Shown: positions 1-7,860 of the stretch, one piece after another
Numbering within the stretch: the stretch's first letter is position 1
Layout of the letters: every line of letters begins with the position of its first letter
Origin: Hyphochytrium catenoides
Taxonomy: Eukaryota; Sar; Hyphochytriomycetes; Hyphochytriales; Hyphochytriaceae
Assembly (NCBI GenBank): GCA_900088475.1
Contig: FLMG01004746.1
Coordinates: 1,137 to 12,093, forward strand
Length of the DNA: 10,957 bases
Reading direction: 5' to 3'
The notes under the pieces: model-generated
What the model saw: the letters and a program-made list of their open reading frames with translations, nothing else
Told to the model about the DNA's origin: nothing
The model's database searches: none
Position numbers and translations under genes: made by a program

Positions 1-215
1 TTCCTCGGCCTGTGTAAGTGGAGAGGGCCGCACTAGAGTACTCTAGGCTAAGGTATGTCAAGGGGGATCCGTTACTGAAGTGGACGCTGGTCCATGGTGG
101 GAGGTTAAGGGGGCCCCTAGCGGCCCTGGGGGTTTCATGAGCCATCATCAGTCTGGAGCCTGTTCCCCATACATTTAACCCTAGAGGCAGACACTGACCA
201 TCATCGTGTGAGGAC

Positions 216-217
216 GA

Positions 218-265
<48 letters not shown>

Positions 266-288
266 AAGAGAGAGAGAGGGAGAGAGAG
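216..288. repeat. (GA)n microsatellite
   Basis: About 70 bases of nearly pure GA dinucleotides, interrupted by a few extra A or G bases (for example AAAGAG near 250 and 264, GGG near 278). If the exon at 481-592 is real, this tract lies inside its upstream intron. Expected to be length-variable. Confidence 0.95.
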
Positions 289-480
289 CACTTCTGGCTC
301 CACATCCATCAACATCCTGGAGCCTAAAACAGCAGATCCAGAGCTGTCCGTCTAGCGCTGCTGGAGCCCTGCCTGCTCCCTCCATCGTACTCCGTCCCTA
401 ACCTCCTCCTCGTGATGAGGAGTCCAACCCGTTTGTTGACGCCGCTATCCTTCTCTCTCTTCTCTGCATGTCTCTCTCAG

Positions 481-592
481 GATGAGTCCAGCAGACAAGA
501 TAGCCATCATCCTGGACTGGATATCTAGCGGGCAGGAGTTACTTGGAGCGCTAGCTCCTCCTCCCTCCTATGTGATACTAAGCCGCCACTAG
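481..592 (+). CDS. Possible terminal exon of an off-window gene
   Basis: The stretch follows a good acceptor, a CT-rich tract ending in CTCTCTCAG at 480. It reads as 36 codons from an ATG at 482 (MSPADKIAIILDWISSG...) to TAG at 590-592. The peptide has a hydrophobic-amphipathic opening and a Pro-rich tail. An AATAAA sits 10 bases after the stop, as expected for the last exon of a gene. A consensus donor, GTAAGT, lies at 14-19; joining 1-13 to 481 would remove a 467-base intron containing the GA repeat. The product is not recognised. It could also be a free small ORF or chance, because the rest of the gene would lie outside the window. Confidence 0.33.
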
Positions 593-602
593 CCACTAAG
601 TT

Positions 603-608
603 AATAAA
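603..608 (+). terminator. Candidate polyadenylation signal AATAAA
   Basis: A canonical AATAAA hexamer lies 10 bases downstream of the TAG that closes the possible exon 481-592. A CT-rich stretch with GT-containing bases follows. It supports a transcript ending near 620-640 on the plus strand. A single hexamer also occurs often by chance. Confidence 0.35.
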
Positions 609-1036
609 GGCTCTGCTCTCCTCTTCATGATGGCGCCGGTGCCCTCAGCTATATTCAGCTCCCTCCCCAGCGTCCCTTCTATCTTTCGTCGCCTTTCTTC
701 TCCTCCTCTTTCTCACCAGCCACCACCTTTCTGATTACGTCCTCAAAGGTCAACCTTCATTCGGCTAAAGCTGACTCTGTAACCTCCGTCGCTTGTCCCA
801 TCGTAGTAGTGGGCTCGTAGATGCCTTCCTCATTCTAGCTGAGTGATAGACAAGGCACCGCTGAGGGTGAGGATGTGCTGCCCTTCTTCATTGGCCATCA
901 TACAGGCGTTCTCCTGTCAGAGGAACTAGAACCCGAGCCCGCACCACGGCTCTCATCACCTTCCCACACTCCTTCCTATCCTCGCCAGGATGGGTCTCCC
1001 ACGGAGAGAAAAAGAGGAGTCAGCAGTGCGTTCTGA
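608..1036 (+). other. Two in-frame open segments, possible exons
   Basis: One frame is open from 608 to 817 and again from 839 to a TGA at 1034-1036, interrupted only by two TAG codons (818, 836). A 60-base intron with donor GTAACC at 779 and acceptor CTCATTCTAG at 838 removes both TAGs and keeps the frame in phase 0. It would join ...KADS to LSDRQGT... The second segment (65 residues) moves from acidic (EGED, EELEPEPAP) to Ser/Pro-rich to basic (TERKRG), which looks like a disordered protein tail. A strong acceptor, a long pyrimidine tract ending CACCAG at 719, could start the first segment. No ATG lies in this frame after 605, so an upstream exon would be needed. Not recognised. It may instead be non-coding or the relic of a gene. 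Confidence 0.25.
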
Positions 1037-1112
1037 CAGCTTGTCAGGAGCTTTAGCCTAAGATTGGTGACTGCCGACGCATAGGAAGGACACTGTGTGG
1101 GCCGCGGTACCT

Positions 1113-1229
1113 ATGGCTCCTCGTCTTCACAACGCGAAAAGCAGTTCATTAGTGAAGCCACTTCCTACTCCTCCAGCAGGCCCTTACAAGGATCAAGCTC
1201 CTCTTCAGAAGGTGACACTAGCACGTTAA
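1113..1229 (+). CDS. Short ORF or alternative first exon of the Z1 gene
   Basis: From the ATG at 1113 the frame runs 38 codons to TAA at 1227-1229. The peptide is basic and Pro-rich (MAPRLHNAKSSSLVKPLPTP...). A donor-like AAG|GTGACA lies at 1211/1212 in phase 0. Splicing from there to the TAG acceptor at 1288 gives a 77-base intron and continues in frame through 15 extra codons into the ATG at 1334, which would lengthen the Z1 protein by 48 residues. A better-looking acceptor (CCTTTCTCAG, 1263) instead gives a short reading frame that ends at 1326. The competing explanation is that this is upstream, non-coding DNA and the TATA-like sequence at 1232 is the promoter. Confidence 0.25.
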   Translation: MAPRLHNAKSSSLVKPLPTPPAGPYKDQAPLQKVTLAR

Positions 1230-1231
1230 GA

Positions 1232-1240
1232 TATATATAA
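1232..1240 (+). promoter_or_regulatory. TATA-like element upstream of the Z1 gene
   Basis: TATATATAA lies 94 bases before the ATG at 1334. If it positions RNA polymerase II in the usual way, transcription would begin around 1260-1270, giving a 5' leader of about 70 bases. AT-rich sequence can also occur inside an intron, which is the alternative reading of this stretch. Confidence 0.4.
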
Positions 1241-1278
1241 CAAAGTTGCTCAACCTTTCTCAGTTTGACGGACACGCC

Positions 1279-1326
1279 ATGGAGATAGCCGGCCCCTGCC
1301 TTCGTTCTCATCGACTGTCTCTCTAA
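1279..1326 (+). promoter_or_regulatory. Upstream ORF (15 codons) in the Z1 gene leader
   Basis: ATG at 1279, in a favourable GCCATGG context, opens 15 codons closed by TAA at 1324-1326. That is only seven bases before the main ATG at 1334. If the leader starts between the TATA-like element and 1279, scanning ribosomes would meet this ORF first, and it would be expected to reduce translation of the main ORF. It disappears if the alternative upstream splice to 1289 is used. Confidence 0.35.
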
Positions 1327-1333
1327 CGATAGG

Positions 1334-4300
1334 ATGCCCGTGGACATGACGTCTAGTGCCTTTGATGATGACGATGATTACGTACCGATTGAGGAAGAGC
1401 TTGAGCGGCTTCAGGCGAATGGAGCCGTGACCGCGTGCCTGCCAGAAGAAGGCGATGGTAAGCTGTTGGCCTCAAGGGCACACCATGTCCTCCTCGACAG
1501 CTAGGCATCACACAGAGCCCTGCTATCTTCCTTTCAGCTAGAAGTAGTGCCGACATCGCATCAAAAGGACCGAGCTAACCTCAGATGTCTAGGCTATAGA
1601 GTTGCTAAAGGACTGGATTCTTTGTGTTGGTTGTTTCTTCCGTCATGACAGCGAGATGACTAGATTCCTTCTTTTTTCCGTGTAGATCTCTCGAAGGTGG
1701 ACTACCTGAGCACCGCGTTGCAGCTGATACTCGAGAAGGAAGCAGGTTCCTCTTGGCTACTTCCCACTGGGACGCTACGCGCTGCTACCCAGATGCTGGA
1801 CCCTTCCGTCAGAGATGACGAATGCAAACAGGAAGTGTTGGACATCTTAGGCAAGATGGGAGGTTTAACGGAGATGCAGCTTCAGGAGAAAGCCCTTCGT
1901 GCAGCGAATCCTGGCGCTTCAACGCAACTACCGCCCATTGAGGATCTTCTTGCCATCCTAGAACAGTTGAGCGTCAGGATGGCAACGAGAGAGGTTAGCG
2001 ACGAGACGGAAGACGGAACGACGCGGGATGTTCTTTCCACGCCGCCCATCCCTCCATTTGGTCACTTCTGCAAGGAGCTAATCGTGGCCGCCTTTCTCTA
2101 TCTGGCCCTTCGACACGGTATCGACGGCGACAAAGCTGCCCGGATGCTGACTTTCGTGAAGAGAGCAACCTTCCTGCAGCGTGCCTTCAACAATCGGCTG
2201 CAGCCCGGTCTATACTTCATGGTAGAGGACGATAAGGAACCAAATCGCTTTATCCTGGCATGGAAGGAGGTAGGGATGATGACTCCTCTTTCGTTTGCCA
2301 CGCAAACCAGCTAGCGGACGCTAACTTCTCTTACTTCTCCTGTCTGCCCTTGCTCTCGGCATTATCTGTTTTGGCAGGCTACGGAGCGTGGTGTCTCCCA
2401 TACCAGGCCAATGTCGTCATCCCTGCGTAGAGGATCGATGACCCAGGGCGAGAGCTTTGTCATCCCAAGTTTCAGCTGCGCTGATCTGACTCACTACTGG
2501 TGTAAGCAACACATTGACTCCGGATACCAGCTTATGGACCCTAAGATCGTCAGGTATCTGGTGCACAAGCTCTTGCACGACACCGGCTCAGTAGCAGTAC
2601 AGAGCACCTCTTACAGAGACCAGGATCGCTTTGACGGCGCCGATCTAGATCCAGCAAGGGCCGAAGTCATGGACAGCTATGACCATGACTACGTTCTGTT
2701 GCTTGGTAAAGTTCAGTCTGGGAAGACGAGGGAGACTCTTCGCATGGCTTGGATGCGCTATCTGATCACCGGCGCGCCCAGCATCTTTCTCCTTCGAGGG
2801 TCGCAGAGCGCGTACTATGAGATGGGCAACGCTGTACAGACATTCAATGCAAGCGTTGATGCTGCGCTAGAAGAGTTGGAACAGAGTGGAGCGCGAGGAA
2901 TCGTGAGAGATGTCTATCACATCCATTACTTTCACCTGCACAGCGGGAAAGTGAGCGGGATCCCTAAGAGGCTCATGGCTGAGAGGCGCTGCATTGTGTA
3001 TGCTCGCCTCTGTACTGCGATGAACGTACAGCGGCTGATGACAGTGGATGTCCCTCAGCTGATCAAATACTTCGGCGTGACCGCCGATGGTGCTCTCAAT
3101 ATCAACCTCTTCGTTGATGAAGCGCAGAACCTGTACCAGACCGAGGGACTTCGGACCAATCGCCTTGAATGCTCATTCTTTCAGGACTCCTACTCTGCTG
3201 ACCTCTTGAGAGAAGCGGTGGCAGACTATGTTCAAGGCCAACCAACCATGCCAGAAGAGGAAAAGAAGGCTATTTTGCAAGCCATCGACCGCCGAAGTCG
3301 CACGGGGTACCAGTTCTATAAGAGCTTCCGCTTGCGATGCGAGGTACTATGAGGGGCCAAGTGTATGCAACTGCTGCTCAGAGCAAGCAGATGCCAAGGT
3401 TCTAACTACCTGATCCTTTGCCTTTCCTATAATCCACGCTCTGCTGCTTAGGTTACCGCGACACCCGAAGCGTCGTACTTTGGAAGCCTAGAGAATCAAC
3501 CTTCTCCCGTCATCCTCCGCCTGCCAGTCCCTCCGGACTACCGAGGGGACGATCTATCTCTGCCAGAGGGACAGCTCATTGGTGAGATCATTTATGAGGA
3601 CGACACGCTTGAGCCTATTAAGCCGAGGACGAAGGAGCTCCTGGCAACTCTTGATAGAGGCGGGGCGAAGCGGCATCCTCTGCAACAAACTCCTCACGTC
3701 ATGAGAGCCCTGGAGGCAATCATTGCAGAGGCGGAGGCGGAAGAGAGAGATGGAGGTCACCATCATTTTATGATAGCTTTCCCAGCCACAGTCAACCAAG
3801 CCTATGACAAAGCAGCAGAGACAATCATTGAGATGTGGTCGCAGTGCAGACTGCCCGTGATCGTCCTGTGTGTCTATGGCAGCAGCAGCAGGACCCACGA
3901 CGGTAGCGCTCGCTTCCTGGGGAACGCTGCATCCATACCTTACCTGAAGAACGTCAACCGCGTTGACGGAGACTTGAACATTTCTAGGGCAAGGGACCGG
4001 ACGCGACCGTTAGGCCAGATGATCGTATGTGACGATGGCGTCACCAGGAGGGTCGTGAACTGCTCGTTTGCCCAGTCAGGCCAGCTCTTCCTTTGGAAGA
4101 GCTTCCCAAGCGGAGAGCAAACCGTGGAAAAGGTCTCGCTGCCTCCCGAAGGTGATTTTCTTCTTCGAGATGGCTGCGTAGCAATCGAGGGCATCGCTCC
4201 CAAATCCCAGTACTATGGCGTTCGAGACGTGATGGATCTGATGTATCAGTCTGCGCTAAAGTATGGAAAGTACAAGCCTCGCGATGTCATCCTCATCAGC

Positions 4301-5386
4301 ATGGGCGATAGACTCATCAAGGAAGGGATCCCTCTAAAGACTAACTGCCACCATTGGGGCCCTACCGACATGGCTGTCGCAGGCACCAAATGGGTCAAGA
4401 AGAGTATGGATGCCTTGATTCAGCAGCTGGGAAGGCTGGCTGGGCCGCGACAAGCTGATGACAGGCCTCCCAGACGACATTTCACGCGCAAACAAGGCAT
4501 AGAATGGCGGAGGATTCTTCACACTGTGAAACAATGCGGCGACGCCGTCGATGCTGGGATTCGTTCCTCACCAGAGAAGCGTCCTCGTGAGGCGATTGCA
4601 AGCAGTAGTATGGACGGTCTCCAGGATTTGCCTGACGATAGCCTTCTCGTGAGAAAGAAGCTCCAGCCTGCAAACCTGATCAATGATCTGAAGCAGAACA
4701 GCAAGAGTACTTTTGGAGATGTCATTATCTCTGTTCCTCGAGGTCCAGTAGAGTCCGCAGGTCACCAGGAGCAGCCGAATCCTCAGGAGACCCACGTCAA
4801 CGAACCTGAGGGGCTACGTTACGGGTTAGGACGGTTGCAATGGCTCTTCAAACAACGTGAAGGTCCCGGCCTCCCTGTCACTATTGACGGATTGCTTACC
4901 AGACACACAGAGATCCCTGGGGTCTCCTCCCAGTGTATGAGAGATCGTGTGCGAAAAGACTTCTTGAAGCAGTGCAAGACTGACGAAGAGACTAGCGAGG
5001 ACACCGCTGAAGTGCTCACAGACCATCGTGGAAGACTCAAAGCAGCCTTCACTATTGAGGAGCTTCAGACTCTGTTGCCCCACCTCAAAATGTGCCGGTC
5101 CAGGGACCCTTACGACCTGTTAGTGCCAGACATTGTAAGGGATGAAGGAGACCAGCACCGAGGAGTGACAGGCTTCTATTATGTGCCGCTTTTTCTTCAG
5201 ATCTTTGTTGAGGACACCACGGAGCCGGTGAGATGGCTTCATGAGTGGAAGCAGAGAAGCAGAAGCAGGTATTGCATTAACAAGGACTACGAGCCCGTTA
5301 TCCTTGAGAGGATGAAGAAGCTGGACCAGATGAGAGCGCCTGACTATGCTAACAGGAATAGCGGAAAGAAGGAATCCTTCTTCTAA
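1334..5386 (+). CDS. Z1-type SF2 helicase-like P-loop protein, 4 exons
   Basis: Exons 1334-1457, 1686-2269, 2378-3343 and 3452-5386 join in frame to give 1,202 residues. The chosen ATG (A at -3) is the first after an in-frame TAG at 1286. Motifs in order: Walker A GKVQSGKT (346-353), Walker B LFVDEAQ (D483, E484), VTATP (559-563), a motif V-like MGDRLIKEGIPL (842-853) and a motif VI-like QQLGRLAGPR (882-891). GxVQSGKT, TATP and Q.LGR..G in this order are the signature of Z1-domain proteins, an SF2 helicase-like family known mainly from bacterial restriction and phage-defence loci. ATP binding and hydrolysis are well supported. A nucleic-acid substrate is inferred. The N-terminal 340 residues (Asp-rich start, then mostly helical) match nothing I know. 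A polar linker (about 895-1010) carries a basic cluster EKRPRE (933-938), a possible nuclear signal. A folded C-terminal region (1012-1202) is also unrecognised. Confidence 0.85.
1458..1685 (+). other. Intron 1 of the Z1 gene
   Basis: Donor GTAAGC and acceptor TTTTTTCCGTGTAG after a CT-rich tract; 228 bases. It splits a GAT codon after its first base (phase 1), so D42 is formed across the junction. Retention would reach an in-frame TAG at 1502. An inner acceptor-like CTTTCAG at 1537 is less likely, because the frame from it meets TAA within 13 codons. Confidence 0.75.
2270..2377 (+). other. Intron 2 of the Z1 gene
   Basis: Donor GTAGGG, acceptor TCTGTTTTGGCAG; 108 bases, phase 0. It joins the codon for E236 to A237. 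The frame upstream of the donor stops at TAG 2312, and the downstream frame is open without a break from the acceptor. The join is therefore well determined. Confidence 0.82.
3344..3451 (+). other. Intron 3 of the Z1 gene
   Basis: Donor GTACTA, acceptor CTGCTGCTTAG, with a branch-site-like TTCTAAC about 50 bases before the acceptor; 108 bases, phase 0. It places VTATP, the helicase motif III equivalent, at the very start of exon 4, the expected distance after Walker B. Retention gives TGA after two codons. Confidence 0.85.
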
Positions 5387-5964
5387 GCCATGACATCGAC
5401 TATAACTAATGCATAAGCAGTATGTTCTTCTTTCTGAGCAACGCGCTGTGCGGCGGCTAATCTCTTCAGACTCTTCACTAACTATATCTGGGCTCTTGAT
5501 GACAATAGGAAGAAAGGGATGATGAACGGTGTCAAAGATCCACGAGCCCCCATACCTAGGGCTGGACCAGCATTGAGGGGCTAGCAGATGTTGGTGGGAA
5601 GGGAGGAAGTGCTAGTCTTTCGATTGATTAGACATCTAAGCACGGATAAGCGCAAGAAGAACGAGTCCGCTGTACCGTTGGTGGGTTGCTGCTCTTTTCT
5701 AGTTTGGTATCTAAGACGACAAGGGCTTTTCAGGGCTAACATCATACAGTCAAGAGCGGCGGCGGCTGTTGTCAAGCTTGCTAGCCAATTGCTGGAGGGA
5801 CATAAAAGAGTGGAACCTTCATGCGGTTGTGAGTCCTGATAGATGGGATCGATCACTTTGTCATCGTAGAAGTAGTATCCCTCCTACTTCTTCTTGTCTT
5901 CCCATCCCCGGTCTCCGTCCTCGTAACCCGATCCGCCATTTGAAAGGAGCAGGCAGGCATAACA
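5387..5964. other. Convergent intergenic gap, with an 83-codon ORF
   Basis: This 578-base gap lies between the stop codons of the two convergent genes and must hold both 3' untranslated regions. I see no AATAAA on either strand in the expected positions. An ATG-started 83-codon ORF on the plus strand (5588-5839) is basic in its first half and has an Ala-rich helix-like stretch. A 91-codon frame on the opposite strand (5581-5856) covers the same DNA. At most one is coding, and neither matches a family I know, so non-coding 3' UTR is the default. Confidence 0.5.
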
Positions 5965-7559
5965 TCACCTCAGCCATCGCTTTGTCTGGGAAACAATGCT
6001 TGAGGGCGCCACTTTGCCGACTGTAGGTACTTTTTTCGTGCCGTATCCACCAGGACCTTCCTGCTGCCCAACAGACCAGTGAAGGAAGCGATTGTACGGC
6101 CCCAATAGCATCCCATAGACCTCATCCTCAGCTTTCTGGAAGAGATCGGCAGCTATTATGCCATCCTTACCGCTCTGGACTGCTTCCTTGATGGATGTCA
6201 TGATATGCTTCCGCAGCGAGGAGCTGATGTTAATCTCATAAGTGGCGTTAGGAGACAGATAGGTCTGAACAATATCTTGAGCAGTCGCTACGCCCGCCCG
6301 CGTGTCTGCTTTCAGATAGAAATCTTCCAGAGCCATCAGGAACATCACATTCTCCACAGCGAGCTCCCTAACCATATACTCTTTGAACTGCAGCTGGATG
6401 TCCTTTGACCCTGAAAGTTCCTTTTTCAGGTCGCTGATGTTCCTGGCCTTTCGAGTCTCATACTCCGCGCTGCCGCTGCTTCGCGATGCTCTCGAGACCT
6501 GGCTGCTGCTGCTGAAAGAGTTCCTGCCAAGGGCTTCTTGCTGCTTCTTGGTTTTCTGCGCACTTAATAGTAGTTGGATAGGGATGAGGTAGAGGTACGG
6601 GAGGAGGTATGTCGCGATCCAAACGAAGATGGTGAACCATCGTAGGTTATCAAAGATACTTCTGGTGAGCGAGCCATTCGTCAGGAACTGCTTCAGCCAG
6701 AAAGGTGCTTCCAGGAAGACAAACCCGACCGCGACGATGTTTGCCACACGCTGTGACTGTTGGCGGAAGGGATAGGCCTCCCGCACCTCCTCCAGATTCG
6801 CTGCAACGCGCTTGGTGACGATGACAAAGAAGTTATTTGTCACGAGGTTGATTATAAACTGCAAAGCGTACATTGGAGAAGAAGAAGGAAGAAGAAGAAG
6901 CAACCAAACAAAAGAGTTAGCGCCACATCTCTCTAGTGGTTATGCGGCTGTCCAGCGTTCCCTCCTCCATACAAAGCCATTACTGCTGAATCATATATTC
7001 TTACCTCAGGAGTGGTCAGGGAAGTACATCTGAGGTCTTCCATAGGGAGACTGAGCGTCTGGCCGTCTCGACTGAGAAGTCGATAGGCCGGGTACACCAT
7101 GGTGACGACAAGGGTGAAGAGTACGACCATGATGATAAGACGGTAGCCTTCATAAGTGGCACGCTTCCGGACAAACCAGCTGTTCACATCGCCCGCCGCC
7201 ATACTGGCCTGACACCTGTATGTCAGCCAAAGATGGAGGTGCGTTGTACAGCCATAGGCCGCGGTAGGGATATAGGTCAGCTGGACTACGAGGATATGGA
7301 CCCAGCACGGTATGGTAGGCGTTAGCAAAGGGTGAAGGTAAGAGTAAGAGGCAGTCATCATGGACAGTGTGCTGCCCCCGACAATGTGAACTGGGGCCAC
7401 TGTTAAAGGGAACATATTGCGATACGTCCATAGCTTCACCGTCACGTATATTGCAGCTATGCTCAGTGCTATCTGCACGATCCAGGCCAGATAGTATGCC
7501 CAAGAACCTGTTCCTGAGGGCCAGAGTGAGAGGTGTGGGTTTGGGATCTCCCAAGCCAT
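5965..7559 (-). CDS. Seven-transmembrane receptor with C-terminal RGS domain
   Basis: Two exons (7559-7005 and 6858-5965, minus strand) join in phase 0 to give 482 residues ending in TGA. The ATG context ACAATGG is strong. Membrane segments are near 20-44, 52-75, 84-113, 139-162, 186-201, 223-242 and 258-284. Basic residues in the TM3-TM4 loop (RKRATYEGYR), after TM5 and after TM7 (KTKK) place the N-terminus outside and the RGS domain inside. The layout resembles plant AtRGS1 and fungal 7TM-RGS proteins, including an LEEVRE motif after TM5. The RGS domain spans about 329-446, with AVENVMFLMALEDF (352-365), EINI (393-396) and the closing YNRFL (440-444). Known relatives speed GTP hydrolysis on G-alpha subunits at the plasma membrane. 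A Ser-rich linker (299-314) separates TM7 from RGS and could be phosphorylated. Which signal it senses cannot be told. Confidence 0.88.
6859..7004 (-). other. Intron of the 7TM-RGS gene
   Basis: Read on the minus strand, the donor is GAG|GTAAGAAT and the acceptor TACGCTTTGCAG after a long CT/TTC tract; 146 bases, phase 0. It falls just before TM5. Retention would add 23 codons and stop at 6933, giving a 208-residue product with only four membrane segments and no RGS domain. Confidence 0.85.
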
Positions 7560-7860
7560 TGTCTCCTAATAATTCAGATCTTATTCATCCTTTAGCTCTA
7601 GGTCATGACCATTGCTTGCTGAGCTGGTGGCGCTAATGCTTTTCCGACGGGAAGCAAGGGAACCGCAGAAGGCTCTTTATTAGGTGGATAGTTAAGGAGG
7701 AGGAAAGGTAACGGGGCTTGTTGCCATGAGTGAGCGGCAGAAAAAGAGAAATGGAAGTCGAACGACGCAGCGTCCTAGGTATGGGTAGAGTCTAGGGGCC
7801 AATTTTTAGGGAGAGCTCCGCCAAAGACTCACTTTACTTTCCCTTTGAAGAGTCCATCTT
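7560..7860 (-). promoter_or_regulatory. Upstream region of the 7TM-RGS gene
   Basis: Leader and promoter would lie here. Two tiny upstream ORFs on the minus strand precede the start codon: an ATG at 7588 with four codons, and an ATG near 7608 with two. A CCAAT-like GGCCAAT on the plus strand (7798-7804) is followed by a T-run. No clear TATA box is seen. None of these sites is strong alone. Confidence 0.3.

Noticed and set aside
482-1036. Reassigned TAA/TAG (as in some ciliates) making one 184-codon ORF
   Set aside because: The 1,202-codon Z1 gene and the 482-codon receptor gene contain no in-frame TAA or TAG and use CAA/CAG for Gln. The Z1 gene ends at TAA. Reassignment in this genome is therefore unlikely.
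1697-2314. Independent 205-codon gene starting at GTG 1697 and ending at TAG 2312
   Set aside because: The frame is open back to the acceptor at 1685 and continues across a clean intron at 2270. The GTG is an internal valine codon, and the last 14 codons are intron.
5965-6903. Separate gene starting at 6903
   Set aside because: That start is a TTG codon inside the intron's pyrimidine tract. The exon starts at 6858 and joins in phase with the upstream exon carrying TM1-TM4.
7150-7554. 134-codon minus-strand ORF overlapping the receptor's first exon
   Set aside because: It is in another frame of an exon whose reading frame gives four clear membrane segments, so it is a shadow.
1334-7559. A functional gene pair linking the Z1-like protein and the receptor
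   Set aside because: The genes converge, have separate promoters and belong to unrelated processes. Adjacency in a eukaryote with this gene spacing is not evidence for a shared pathway.
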